DNA of 64,000 nucleotides from Branchiostoma floridae (lineage: Eukaryota; Chordata; Leptocardii; Amphioxiformes; Branchiostomatidae): assembly GCF_000003815.2 (NCBI RefSeq), contig NC_049988.1, positions 18,264,920 through 18,328,919 of the forward strand, read 5' to 3'. The first letter of the stretch is position 1, and each line of letters begins with the position of its first letter. The notes below the pieces were generated by a model. It was not told where the DNA came from, ran no database searches, and saw only the letters and a program-made list of their open reading frames with translations. The position numbers and the translations under genes were made by a program. This document shows, one piece after another, positions 9,801 through 20,500 of this stretch.

Positions 9801-12800
9801 TCATAGTACAAAGCAAAATTTTCTTCCAACACAACAGTACAAATTTTCAATGACCACTGTCGACTTTCGGATCAGTACTGATGACCACAATCACTTCAAA
9901 ACGTAAAATCCTATTGATATCAGCCCTACAGCTTTGGCTATAAACAGTCCTATATGAGAATGATAGTCTCCGTTACATAGGGCACATCTGTAGGCTGACT
10001 CAGGTCAATTCCCACATACAGAAATATACTGTAATCCAACCATAGCATTTTAAGTCATGCAGTTCACACACCACTATTACAAACAATAACAGTAACTAAC
10101 AACATAATTAAACCTTACATCTGGCAGCTTATACAGGTTGATGGTTCTCTGCATGGTCCTGTCCCCGCCCCCAGAGGGAGACTTTCACCTCAATCAGCTT
10201 CTTGGGGTTCAAGGACCTGTGCCAATATCTGGGGAAACAAAGTAACATATTCACTATAAACAGGGCTCAAAATACCACCTGCATATGCAGGTTAGTGCAG
10301 GTAAAATTGGAGCTGTGTACTAGGTATTTGTATATGTCTACCTGCACCTGACCTGCACTGGTCTGTGAACTGAGTTTTATATATAAATGTCCTATAATGT
10401 AGGTGTATGGATTGTTCTTAGCTGCATTGACTGTTACCACCTATAAAGTATAAAAGAAAAAAATAGCAATGGTTCCTGAACAATTTTAGTGTGATCAGAT
10501 TGGTGCAGGTAAAACTGGTCCATGTACAGGGTTTAAACATAAATGTCCTATGATGTATGATGTAGGTGTACCAGTATCTGGATAGTGATTAGCTGCATTT
10601 ACTGTTAACACCTATTAAGCACTAAAGAAAAAATAGCCTTGGTTCTTCAACAACTTTAGTATGATCCATACCTCCTAAATTCAGAGTGGTACAGGTAAAA
10701 TTTGTCTGGTGCAGGTAATTTTCAGTGTCACCAAGTGCAGGTATGCAGAAAAAAGTACTGTATTTGGAGCCCTGCTATTAAGTACATATCCAGCTTCAAT
10801 GTAGGTGGGTAGGTATCAAATATTTGTGAACACAAAGATATGCAAGTGGGTGAAGCAGAAAAATCAGGAACCAAATGCAGTTAACCCCAGTGGGTGTTGC
10901 AGGAAAATCAGGAACCACTGGCATTTTTACCCGATGGGCGTAACAGTAAAATTGCGGACCACTTGCATTTTGTCCCAGTGGGGTGTAATACAAAAATCAG
11001 TACCCACTTGCTTTTTCACCAGCAGGTGTAACTGAGAAATCAGGACCCACCTGCATTTTGCCCCAGTGGGGTGTAGCACAAAAATCAGGACCCACCTACA
11101 TTTAGACCCAGTGGGTGTCACAGTAAAATCAGGACCCACCTGCATTTTGCCACCGGCCTGGGCAGCACCACCCCCGCCGTGTACACAGCTTGGAACAGTC
11201 CCTGCTGGTGCACCCGTCTCGTGATCTCTCGGATCAGGACCGGCGCCACGCGCTTCGACCGTAACTTCTTGTGGACACAAAGGAAGTTGATCTCGACCAT
11301 CTTCTGCAGACTGGTGGGAAGTACGACATATTAAGGGCTTCAGTCTCAGATGAAAAACACAGATAAATACAGCAGCCTATGTACACATTTACAAAGTATT
11401 TAATTTTATCATTTCATACAGTGAGCAAAAGTGACAGACTGTAAGTTATACGATAGAAAGATTCATTGAATTTGGGGTGGGGTTGATGTACAAAAAGTAG
11501 AAATGTTGAACATTGAATTTTGTATGTTCAATACCTTCACCATTTGTGAGCTAACAGGAGCTACATAGTAGGAATAGCATTTAAGAGTGCTAAGACTTGA
11601 GTTTGAATTAAGGTATAACAGCCTGTGATATCAACAACAACTTTCAGATCAATTCCGCGAGTTTCAACAAGACTACCACCTTACTGAAACAGCAAATCTA
11701 CAGAGATCTACTAGAACAACATCACTAATCTCAAGGCAGGCACAGGTAAGATATCCAGATGTGACAGTCTGACGTTGCATCCAAGAGTAAATACTTACTG
11801 GTCCTTTATTCTGATGGCAGCAGGCACTGCACTGATGAACCCCACTAGTTTCTTATTGGAGACCACACGGACGCCGCAGTGCCACTGGAGTAGCCAACCT
11901 GGCGGCTTTAACGCCCTGCAAAGAACAGACAAGCAAACAAACAAAATCGATTAGTAAACATACACGGCCTCCGCAGTGCCACTGGAGCAACCAACCTGGC
12001 GGCTTTAACGCCCTGCATAGAACAAACAAACAAACAAATAGTAAACATACACTAACTACTGCAGTGGCCTGCTAGGTGGCTTCAATACCCTTAAAAAAAC
12101 AGGTCAGTATACAATACACAGACACAGGCTAAGCAGTTTTGGGCCACTATACTGTCTATACGTGACTGGGTTTATCATTGGATGCTGCAGGTTAGGTACA
12201 GCCAGGTACACATCAGAAATACCTGTACAGGTCCAATAACCAGCCCTTGTTTGTATCTTTGTGTCTTTACGAAGGTTGAAAGAAAAAATTGGCAAACATT
12301 TACTTTAATTGAGAAAAAAAGGTCACAACTTACCACAGCAGGAAATCTTTGGAGTAGTCGAACCTGAACATGTTGTCATCATCCTCCACATAGTTCTCAT
12401 TCAGTAGAACGTACAGCTCACTTAACTGGAGAAAAAAATGTCTGTTTACTGAGAGGGGTATAACACATAAATCTACATAAAATGTTGTAACCTTAACTAA
12501 GATATTTCCATGAGTGAGATTTGATATACTTGTTATCTTTCATCAAGCATTGGCTACACAGAAAAATCGAGCCAGTAATAAAAGACTTGCATTGTTGGAA
12601 ATGAAAATACGCAGAAGAAAGTGTCATTCAAATTTCAGGCAAGTGATAAGTTGGTTTGGGCAAGCAAATTTTTATGTACTTGCCTGATAGGAAAAGTGAA
12701 TTTTAGAAAACTTGGTATCACATTTATGTCTTTGAAATGTGCTCATGTTACGGTATAGACTGTATTCGGTTGCTTTATATCTTTATTTTCATTATGGTGG

Positions 12801-15800
12801 TTGTGTCATCATGTGTGTCTGTAGGTTTCTCTAGAAAAAATGATCAAAAAAGAATAAAGGGGAAAGACATACATTACATGAGCTTCTGGAACCTTAAGGT
12901 TTTCAAGGCTACAAATCAATTAACAACCATTTATAATCATACACATTGCAAAGATCATTTTCAATATCACCCATAGATCTCTAACCAGCTTGTGCAGGTG
13001 GTCAGTACAACACAAATCTGGTTGATAAGACAATCCTCAGCACTTTAAAAAGCTAAAAGTTTAAGTACTAGCTGCATACCACATCAGGCTTGCTGATGTC
13101 CAGTGTGTCCCACTCGAACCCCTGGGGAAGACTGTACGGCTCCTGTCGCACTTCAGACTGAGGTTTGTCAGCTTCAATGGGCCCGTAGCCTTTCACGTCC
13201 TCTCCTGGTAGAGTCACATACAATATCACTAGTTAACTACAGAGTAATCTGCAAACTCTATACAGTGCAACAACCTCCTTTTGCCTTCTACCACGAAATT
13301 ATTGAATCTATAGCATAATTTATAGAACGGTAATGGTAGTTCCATAGCCTTTTACCTCCTCTCCTGATAGAGTGACATACAAAAGTACTGGTTAACTACA
13401 GGGTAATTGTTTCAACTGCAAACTTCAAAACACTACAAAAACCTCCTTTTGCCTCTTACCCTGAAATTAATGAAATTATAGTATACATGTGTGTTATAGA
13501 AAGGCAATGCTAGTCCCATAGCCTTTAACCTCCTCTCCTGGTAGAGTGATATACAACATCACTGGTTAACTACAGGATAAAAGTTTCAACTGCAAACTTT
13601 AAACAGTCCAACAGCCTCCTTTTAGTGCTGAATGGCAACCGATTCAGAGCCTTGCGACATTTGTATTGAGGTCACCTGAGATAATGCCGAATGGCAGCCG
13701 CTCCAGACCTTTGCAACTTACCTCCACCTATTGTAAGCTCCTCACAATTATTCAGTCCCTGTCTGTGAAAACAGAGTGGTCAGCCCATCTAATAACAACA
13801 ACATGACCCACCTATCTTGGGTACAGGTTGAGTATCCCAGAACTCGTACTTCTTGTCCCGAGCCTCGTCCACACTCTTGGGCTGCTGATGGACGGACAAC
13901 TGCTGCAGGGCCCGCTGCACTTCCTGTAGCTTCTGCAAGGGGAAGCCGTCCTGGGAAAATACATGAAAAGAAACTTAACACACAACCAAGGGATAATCAC
14001 CTTCCAATTGTTAACAGTTTGGTTAAATCAAAATCAAATACAACCGACAAATCTACCCACGCAACCACCTACCGGATTCTTCTGGCATTTCACATTCAAG
14101 TATCTAACAATAACAGTAATTATCTAAGAAGGTTAGGAAGTTTTTTTACATGTTTGAAAATGCTGGAGCTATGAATGGTTCATTCAAAGACAAAGTCATT
14201 TATAGGGACACATATAGTTTACATACCCAACCAGGGGATAGTCACCTTCCAATGTGCAACTCCCATCCAACCACCCATTACAAAGACACACCCATCCATT
14301 CATACATCCACCCACCCACACATAAACCTACCACCCACCCATACACTTCTCTCTCTCAAAACCAGATTTTCCCCTGGAATGTCTATACAAGCTGTTAGTA
14401 GTAGTACTGTACAAAATGCATGTCAAGTCTCTATGATTCACTGAAATGCAAATAAGGACACCAACATTCTGGTGGACACAGCAATGATGTCATTTAAAAA
14501 GGCTTTACAGTATTAGCTTATAAAAACAATTATTAATGTACAACAAATCTGCTGATCCTCACATCTTTCTCTTTAGTTGGCACACATACATACTACTACC
14601 TCTGTCCCAACCATCCCAACCAATGTTAAAATGTCTGTTATTACTGTGTGTACATGTTAAGCCTCACATCTGTTTTTTCTGCATCCCCAGCTGCTGCCGC
14701 CTCTCCTCCCTTCTTCTTCTTCCTCTTCTTACTCTTCTTCTTTGTCACCATGTTGTCCTGACTGTTGAAACAATAACAAAAATGTAGAGTTAAGGTTAAG
14801 AGGGACAATTAGTGGTATTTCATGGGATCTGGATAATTCTACACCAAAAAGCAGTTACCCAAGCAACTGGATATGATTTTGGAAACGGTCAGACGTTTCA
14901 GACAGCCATCTGGTGTCTTTTATCAGTCAGTGACCAACTGCTTTTTGGTGTATCTTAAATTCTTATTACCTGGATCTCTAACCTTCATTCTCTAACATTT
15001 GGGGGCTCACCTATGTAGATGTAGATAGATGTCATGTACTAAAACCACTGTAAAGCATTCATCACTGATGGGAATAGGAAACCTGATCGCATCACAACAA
15101 GCCATGACAAAATAAACATTTCTGGGAACGAGTTAAAACCTCCAAAACCACGAGGCAAATCATTTTGTGATCGTTTATCATTTTTGAACGATTCTATTAA
15201 GGGACCGTACGGCATTTAGCGAGGGGGTAGGGCCGGTCGCCAGGGGGGGGAGGGCCAAGCAAAAAAATATTTTGCCAGGGGGAGGGCCTAGCAATTTTTT
15301 TTTTACTTGGGGGGAGGGCCAAGCAAAAAAAAAATAGCTTGGTCTGCCAGCAAAATATGTCCCTTAAAATTCAAGAAACGGCGTTTCAGAGGATCAAGAT
15401 TTCAAAATTTTTCTGGACCTCTGCAAGGGATTGCCCGAGGTTGGCGCTCGGGATACAGTGAAAATGCGACAGGGAGGGGGCGGGGCTTATGCATGACGCC
15501 CTCGAAAACCTTCTTCACGCACAGAAATGTTATTAAACTCTAGATTAGTCTGGCAGCAAAATTTACCCCTGTCTTATTGCCCTCAAAATGTAAGAAATGG
15601 CGTTTAAGAGCTCGAGGGTAAATATTTGCAAATTCCCCTGGATCCCTTTTGACGTGACCGGCCTCGCGCCTTTGATGACCGACATCGTGATGATGTGTTT
15701 GGGGGGGATTTGATTTTGTATTTCTAAATTGAAATGCTATTAAAGTTAGCTTTGTTTGTCAGCAAAATATCTCCTCAAACTGAAGGAAATAGCTTTTAAG

Positions 15801-17119
15801 AGGGTCAAGATTTCAAAATTCTCCCGGACCTACCTTGCGATTCTTCGTGCCTTGGGCGCCGAACATGGTGTTCGGAACGTCGTTCTCAAAAACTTGAAAC
15901 CCTCATATTTTTTCTTTTCCATAGAAATGTCATCTAACCAGCAAATTTTCCCATAAAAAAGCAATGCAGGAAATCGTGGCAAAAAAAGCGTGGCATTTCT
16001 AAAAGATCTCCTGCAAATCTGCGGTCTCACGCCCGCCGGCGGCTAGAGAGAGGCGACCGGTCTTACCCCGCCGTGGGAAAATCAGCGTCACGCGTCGGCG
16101 CCCCCCTCCCCACTACAGTTTTGGAAGTCGAATCGTGCTGTCGTTTTGGTTTTCATTTTCCCCTCCGATTTACCGTAAGTTATTACCACCACAGAACCAA
16201 GAAAAAGTCCAAAATATATGTAAATTGAAAATAGTTTCCGTCAAGCCGCTCAGGCCCGCGCCCGCGAGCTTGCAATACGTAAATTTAGGGAGCGGGGCGC
16301 GCGCCGCTTCGTGGCGCAAATCTACTAGAAATCCAGGTACAAATGCTTTTTAGGTGTTGTTTTAATATCAAAACAATGAAATAGCTTCTATAAAGCAAAT
16401 ATTTATGCCTCTATGAAGCAGATATTTATCCCTCTATTTAGCAGATATTTTGAGCCATTCTGTTTTCCTTTTTTTACTAGGGGTGAGAGATCTGCTTCTC
16501 GATGAAAATCATGAAAAAGTATGACGCAAAGCACATTTCCAAATGCGGGAGCGCAGTGTTTTATTGGCGTCTTGAATATTTTTTTCAAAGTTGATAGGAG
16601 GGGGGAGGGCCAAGCAAAAATATTTTGTCTTGGGGGGAGGGCCTAGCAAAAAAAAATTTACCTGGGGGGAGGGCCATACCAAATTTTTTTTACCCGACCC
16701 TCTGGCGACCGGCCCTCCCCCCTCACTAAACGCCGTATGGTCCCTAATCAATCATGTCAGCCTTGCAAAATTTTGACAGGGTCTTCGAAGTGAAACAAAG
16801 GCGCAACTTCGCTTTGTGCCGCTTACAAATAAAATACAGATGCTACTTTTTGGGACACCGACATAAATCGAAACTGCAGAGATCCCTTTTCTGGTCCTCT
16901 GAGGATAGAAGGAACATGCATGTCATGTGGGGTGTCAACCAACCAAACCGGCTTGTCAGCCACTTCTCAAAGAAGCAACGCGACAAAAATAAAACGCAAC
17001 GCTTCTTTGGGATCATACCTTGTCCCCGGCTGCGGTTCGTCATCATGTTGTCCATCTAAGACGACCGAATCCTCCGTTTTGTCTTCTTCCTTCATCGCGG
17101 TAGCACGATCTTCCGCCAT
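6874..17119 (-). CDS. NMT1: Glycylpeptide N-tetradecanoyltransferase (N-myristoyltransferase)
   Basis: NMT transfers myristate from myristoyl-CoA to N-terminal glycines of cytosolic proteins. Twelve coding exons on the minus strand: 17019-17119, 14668-14761, 13812-13950, 13080-13204, 12334-12425, 11799-11915, 11140-11310, 10119-10228, 9506-9676, 8341-8517, 7646-7783, 6874-6894. The start [13 protein letters not shown] precedes a lysine-rich ribosome-targeting stretch ([11 protein letters not shown]) in exon 2. Family blocks follow in order: [47 protein letters not shown] and [17 protein letters not shown]. The final 21-nt exon encodes VGLVLQ-stop, identical to human NMT; the C-terminal carboxylate is the catalytic base in this family. 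Corrected length is about 484 residues (human NMT1 496). Exon 10119-10228 contains an apparent +1 insertion that breaks the frame. Vertebrate NMT1/NMT2 cannot be told apart here; the symbol denotes the family. Introns are rich in duplicated exon edges. Confidence 0.93.
7245..7645 (-). repeat. Three decoy copies of the NMT penultimate-exon 3' end with donor sites
   Basis: Segments 7264-7325, 7414-7475 and 7520-7581 are near-identical copies of the last 62 nt of exon 7646-7783 ([21 protein letters not shown]). Each is followed, like the real exon, by a GTAAGT donor. On the upstream side each copy begins after a CAG that could act as an acceptor. They sit between the true penultimate exon and the last exon. 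The separating sequence is rich in TTAGTTA/AACTAG motifs. Confidence 0.88.
8518..9125 (-). repeat. 149-bp tandem repeat carrying an NMT splice acceptor
   Basis: Four further copies of a unit of about 149 bp follow the 5' end of NMT exon 8341-8517, with the shared block recurring near 8642, 8791, 8940 and 9088. Each copy carries the first ~35 nt of the exon with its CCCCACAG acceptor plus upstream intron. Copies are almost identical, so the expansion is recent or is kept homogeneous. Confidence 0.92.
9185..9410 (-). repeat. SINE-like dispersed repeat, copy A
   Basis: Read on the minus strand this begins with a pol III B-box-like GGTTTGATTCC and continues with CTGGGAATCTTGAC and ACATAGTGGATAACTACTCA. 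It aligns along its length with 47745-47995, including ACAGTGGATAAAAACCCACT there. It lies in an NMT intron. Confidence 0.6.
9720..10020. repeat. Dispersed repeat shared with 18180-18290
   Basis: The block with ATTGATATCAGCCCTACAGC, ACATAGGGCACATCTGTA and CTGACTCAGGTC is repeated at 18180-18290 in CLXN intron 1. It is probably a transposable-element fragment. No ends could be defined. Confidence 0.6.
10261..10774. mobile_element. hAT-like MITE with CAGGGCTC ends
   Basis: This 514-bp element starts CAGGGCTCAAAATA and ends TATTTGGAGCCCTG, imperfect terminal inverted repeats. The interior repeats GTGCAGGTAAAATT-type motifs. The flanks CTATAAA and CTATTAAG resemble a decayed target duplication. 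A related element with CAGGGCTCGAAAT ends is at 52802-53150. Confidence 0.6.
10845..11139 (-). repeat. Roughly 48-bp minisatellite built from an NMT splice donor
   Basis: About six diverged units adjoin NMT exon 11140-11310. Each contains, on the minus strand, a variant of GGCAAAATGCAGGTGGGTCC, which is the exon's last bases plus its GTGGGT donor. Divergence rises with distance from the exon, as expected for stepwise tandem duplication. Confidence 0.85.
11947..12092 (-). repeat. Duplicated 5' edge of NMT exon 11799-11915
   Basis: One clear copy at about 11965-12018 repeats the exon start ([14 protein letters not shown], with an intact GCAG acceptor). A degenerate second copy lies at about 12058-12092. 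Both are in the intron upstream of the true exon in transcript sense. Confidence 0.8.
12588..12715. repeat. Dispersed 'ACTTGCC' repeat
   Basis: This contains TTTGGGCAAGCAAATTTTTA and ACTTGCCTGATAGG, and is related in inverse orientation to 18795-19115 and 21043-21250. These look like copies of one small element family. Confidence 0.55.
13205..13640 (-). repeat. Three-fold tandem repeat of the NMT exon 4 acceptor region
   Basis: Units of about 165 bp recur near 13183, 13349 and 13517. Each contains a variant of the exon 13080-13204 start (reading GAGAGGAGGTAAAAGGC-like in the copies) plus its CCAG acceptor and upstream intron text with GTTAACTACAG. The first is the functional exon edge. Confidence 0.8.
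14830..14985. repeat. Foldback MITE family F, copy 1
   Basis: Starts ACACCAAAAAGCAGTTACCC and ends with the inverse AACTGCTTTTTGGTGTAT. The interior has AAGCAACTGGATATGATTTT and GGTCAGACGTTTCAGA. The same family is at 36181-36385, 38400-38580, 48655-48790 and 60665-60930. Confidence 0.65.
15201..16744. mobile_element. Harbinger-like non-autonomous DNA transposon, copy 2 (inverted)
   Basis: This 1544-bp element is the reverse complement of the copy at 549-2100 along most of its length. It starts GGGACCGTACGG, ends CCGTATGGTCCC and is flanked by TAA at 15198-15200 and 16745-16747. It sits in NMT intron 1. Short open frames inside it are not conserved between the copies. Confidence 0.85.
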
Positions 17120-17535
17120 GTTGAAGAAAGCGCTGAATCCGTAGCTGTCTCAGTGCAAACATAAAGCTGCCTAAATTTTCATTGACAATTTTGTTCAATT
17201 TAAACCCCAAAATAGGCAATTTCAGGGCCAAAATAACAAAATATTTTATTGTTCTAAACTTTAGGGATATTTTTACTTGAAAGATTTATAGCATTATTAC
17301 TAAATTGCAGATTTAAGGATAATAATTTTACAGGCAGTAGAAATAACACATTGAACGCCTGAAATTGAAATCACGTTCTCCATTCTCGCGAGAATGAAAC
17401 ATTGTCTACTGCGCCGATCTACTGCGCAACTTCGTCTCTTGACAACGGGAAGAAAAGTTTCTTCTGATATCATCTCAGGTTTTTCACCATTTTCTTTACA
17501 TTTTCACCGCTTCTGGGATTTTTTTAGGACCAAGA
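17120..17535. promoter_or_regulatory. Divergent NMT / CLXN promoter region
   Basis: Only 416 bp separate the NMT and CLXN start codons, which face away from each other. At 17384-17393 lies TCTCGCGAGA inside the 14-bp palindrome ATTCTCGCGAGAAT, a motif known to be enriched in bidirectional TATA-less promoters of animals. Two CTACTGCGC repeats follow at about 17405-17425. Transcription start sites are not visible. Confidence 0.65.
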
Positions 17536-20500
17536 ATGGCGCACATCGTCGCCAAGAAGGCGCTGGCAAAGCTGGCTGAGACCTGCTACCGATCAACACA
17601 CTGTGAGTCCAGTTATTCCTCGTTGTTTACGTTGACAACCGAACATTGCCTTGAACGTTTCAGTCATGTTGCACTAGTCATATAATGTCATGAAGGATGT
17701 AGCACTTTGCAAAAGCTATAAACTTGAGTTTAGATACTATCAAAGTCCAGGAGAATCATTATGAAAGATTTTCCATCTCAACATCTGCTTGGATTATATT
17801 CTTTGTACTTGCAAGTACGGTGTCTTGTAGATTGTCTTTGACTTGTCTATTAAGTACATAATTTTGAGCTGTTGGTCCCAATTAGTTGGTAGCTTGGAGA
17901 CCCCAGTCTTGGGTAAGGCATCTCGTTTGGGGCTGCATTGTGTTTCGGAATCATGAATTGGGTGTCCCATGTTTGAGCCTTTTGAGAATCAAGTACTAAA
18001 GTACATGAAAGGGGGAAGGACTACCAACCCCTCCCTCAGTCCCTGTATAGATACAATGATAGTTCACCTTTATCCCTCGGGTAATGAAAATACATGATTT
18101 GTATACCACCATCTATCGACTTGATATCCCTAAATACCCAGTTTATAAATAAAACAGATTTCTCGTATTAATGATTGTTTGGCCTCCTTCAGTCAATATT
18201 GACCATAGTAAAATCCTAATTGATATCAGCCCTACAGCGTCAACAGTCTCTGCCACATAGGGCACATCTGTAACCTGACTCAGGTCTGTTCTTTTCGCAG
18301 GATCTGCTTGTCTTCTGCCATGCGCATCAGTCTGGTTTCTCCTGATTTTAGCTGCCTGGAGCTTAATGATTATAATAATATAATTCCTCTGTTTGTGTGG
18401 TTCCAGTTACAAAGCAGGAGGTAGAAGGTCTCCTACATGTGTTCCGGGACCTGCAGACGAGTAAGAAGGGGAAAGATGAGATGAAGATGGACCGCGCCAC
18501 TTTCCGGGAGGTGCTGCACTACACCTTCGCTATGACAGACGACATCCTCATGGACAGAGGTCAGTTTTTTAAATCATTCATAAATTTTCTTCATAAATGA
18601 GTCAAAATAGCAGACACTGACACTGACCATCCATTGGTCTACAACTCATATAAGGAAATATGAAAGGTGATGCTTCAAATAGTTAATAGAAAATAATACT
18701 AATACAGTCAAGAACATAATGTACCTCATTTGCCCCATTAATGGCTTCTTCTGTAGAATTCCCCTTCTTATGGCAATAGAATTATACTCCACAGGGTTGA
18801 ACAAGTTTTCTAAAATCCACTTGTCCTATCAGGCAAGCACATAAAAAATGTACTTGCCCGAACCAATTTTTCACTTGCCCAAAATTCAAATGTCACTGTT
18901 ACTAGTATATGCATTTTCACTTCCAGCAATGGAATTCCCTGTAGACAATTGCTTGATGTCATGACTGTAAAAAGTAAGAAGTATATCAAAATTGCACTAA
19001 AATCAATGGAAAAATCTTACTTGCCCGATCGGACAAGTGGGGTAGGACATGCACTTGCCCGAACAGCACTTTCACTTGCCCTGGACAATAGGGCTAGTGG
19101 ACTTGTTTATCCCTGCTCCACTTTCAAGAAATGATGGAAAACTAACTTGGTTGGCTTTTCTACTTTTTTTTATATATGCATACAGATTTTGTATTCCAGA
19201 ATACGGATTTTAGCTAGCAAGCAATATTACAAGATCACCTATTGATTTAAATTCAAAGTATGTGTAAGCTAAGGGGGAGAAGTCTGCTATGTCTGATTTC
19301 TGTGTTGTTATTCCTGCAGTATTCCGTGGCTTTGACCAGGACAACGACAGCTATGTCAGCGCTCAGGAGTGGGTCCAGGGCCTGTCTGTCTTCTTACGGG
19401 GAACCATGGAGGAGAAAATGAAATGTAAGGAAAATTTTTGACTAAAACTATAGACAGTTCTTTTATTTCCATGAATAATTTCAACAGGTTGGTAAATACT
19501 CATAGTAAAGTTCTTCCAACACAACACACCTAAAAGAGTACTCACCTCCAACGTTTCAATGTGTCAGACACCATCATCAGGGTTAGAATGGCTGAATATG
19601 CTTCTCACTGCTACTTATAGCCGATGTAGGTGGCGCTGCAGCAGTGAGAATGCTATCGGCTGTAAGTTTAGTTGTTCAACTGTGACCAGTACTTATTTCT
19701 TTCACAGATTGTTCTAAGGTGTACAATCTAAATTCAGATGGCTACATCTTAAGGGAAACATGTTTTGCATGTTCAATAACTGTTACCGGTACTTCTCTTT
19801 TTTACAGATTGCTTTGAAGTGTACGATCTAAACTCAGACGGCTACATCTCCAGAGAGGAGATGTTCTCCATGCTGAAGAACACACTCGCCAAACAGCCTA
19901 CAGAGGAGGATCCTGATGAGGGCATCAAGGATCTGGTGGAGATCACCCTCAAGAAAATGGTACGGCCCAACTGTAGTTTATTGGTGTTAGTTGGAGATGA
20001 GTAGGGCTAGTCCATTGAAGATTTAGGGGAAACGGTCATTTACTAAATAGTGAATTCAGCTTAATTCAAATAGGATTTTCAACCCAACTGTAGCTTATTG
20101 ATCATACTTATAGTACCTCAACCTGAAGAAAATGGTATGGCCTAACTGTAGCTTATTGATGTTAGTGTTGGAGATGAGTAGGGGTATTCCATTGAAGATT
20201 TAGGGGGCAAGATAATTTTTTTTGGTGATGACAAATTCAGCATAGTTTGCATAGAGTTTTCAATCAAAATCTTGCCAGTGACTATGACCACCGCGACAGT
20301 AGACTGTGTTTGCAGTGGTCTTTAGTTTGCGGTGAAGACAAAACCCACAAAACCTGTGAACATCATACCACTGTAAACATTTATGGTAGCGTGCGTAGCC
20401 TCTGGAACTAGAAGCCATGAGTTTTATTCCAGCTGTGTCGCTCGCCGGACATGCAAGATACCAGAAAGGAATGCAGTCCTTAGGATGGGACGTTTAGCCG

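Noticed and set aside
10796-11120. Open frames in the 48-bp minisatellite
   Set aside because: The unit length of 48 is a multiple of three, so frames stay open by chance.
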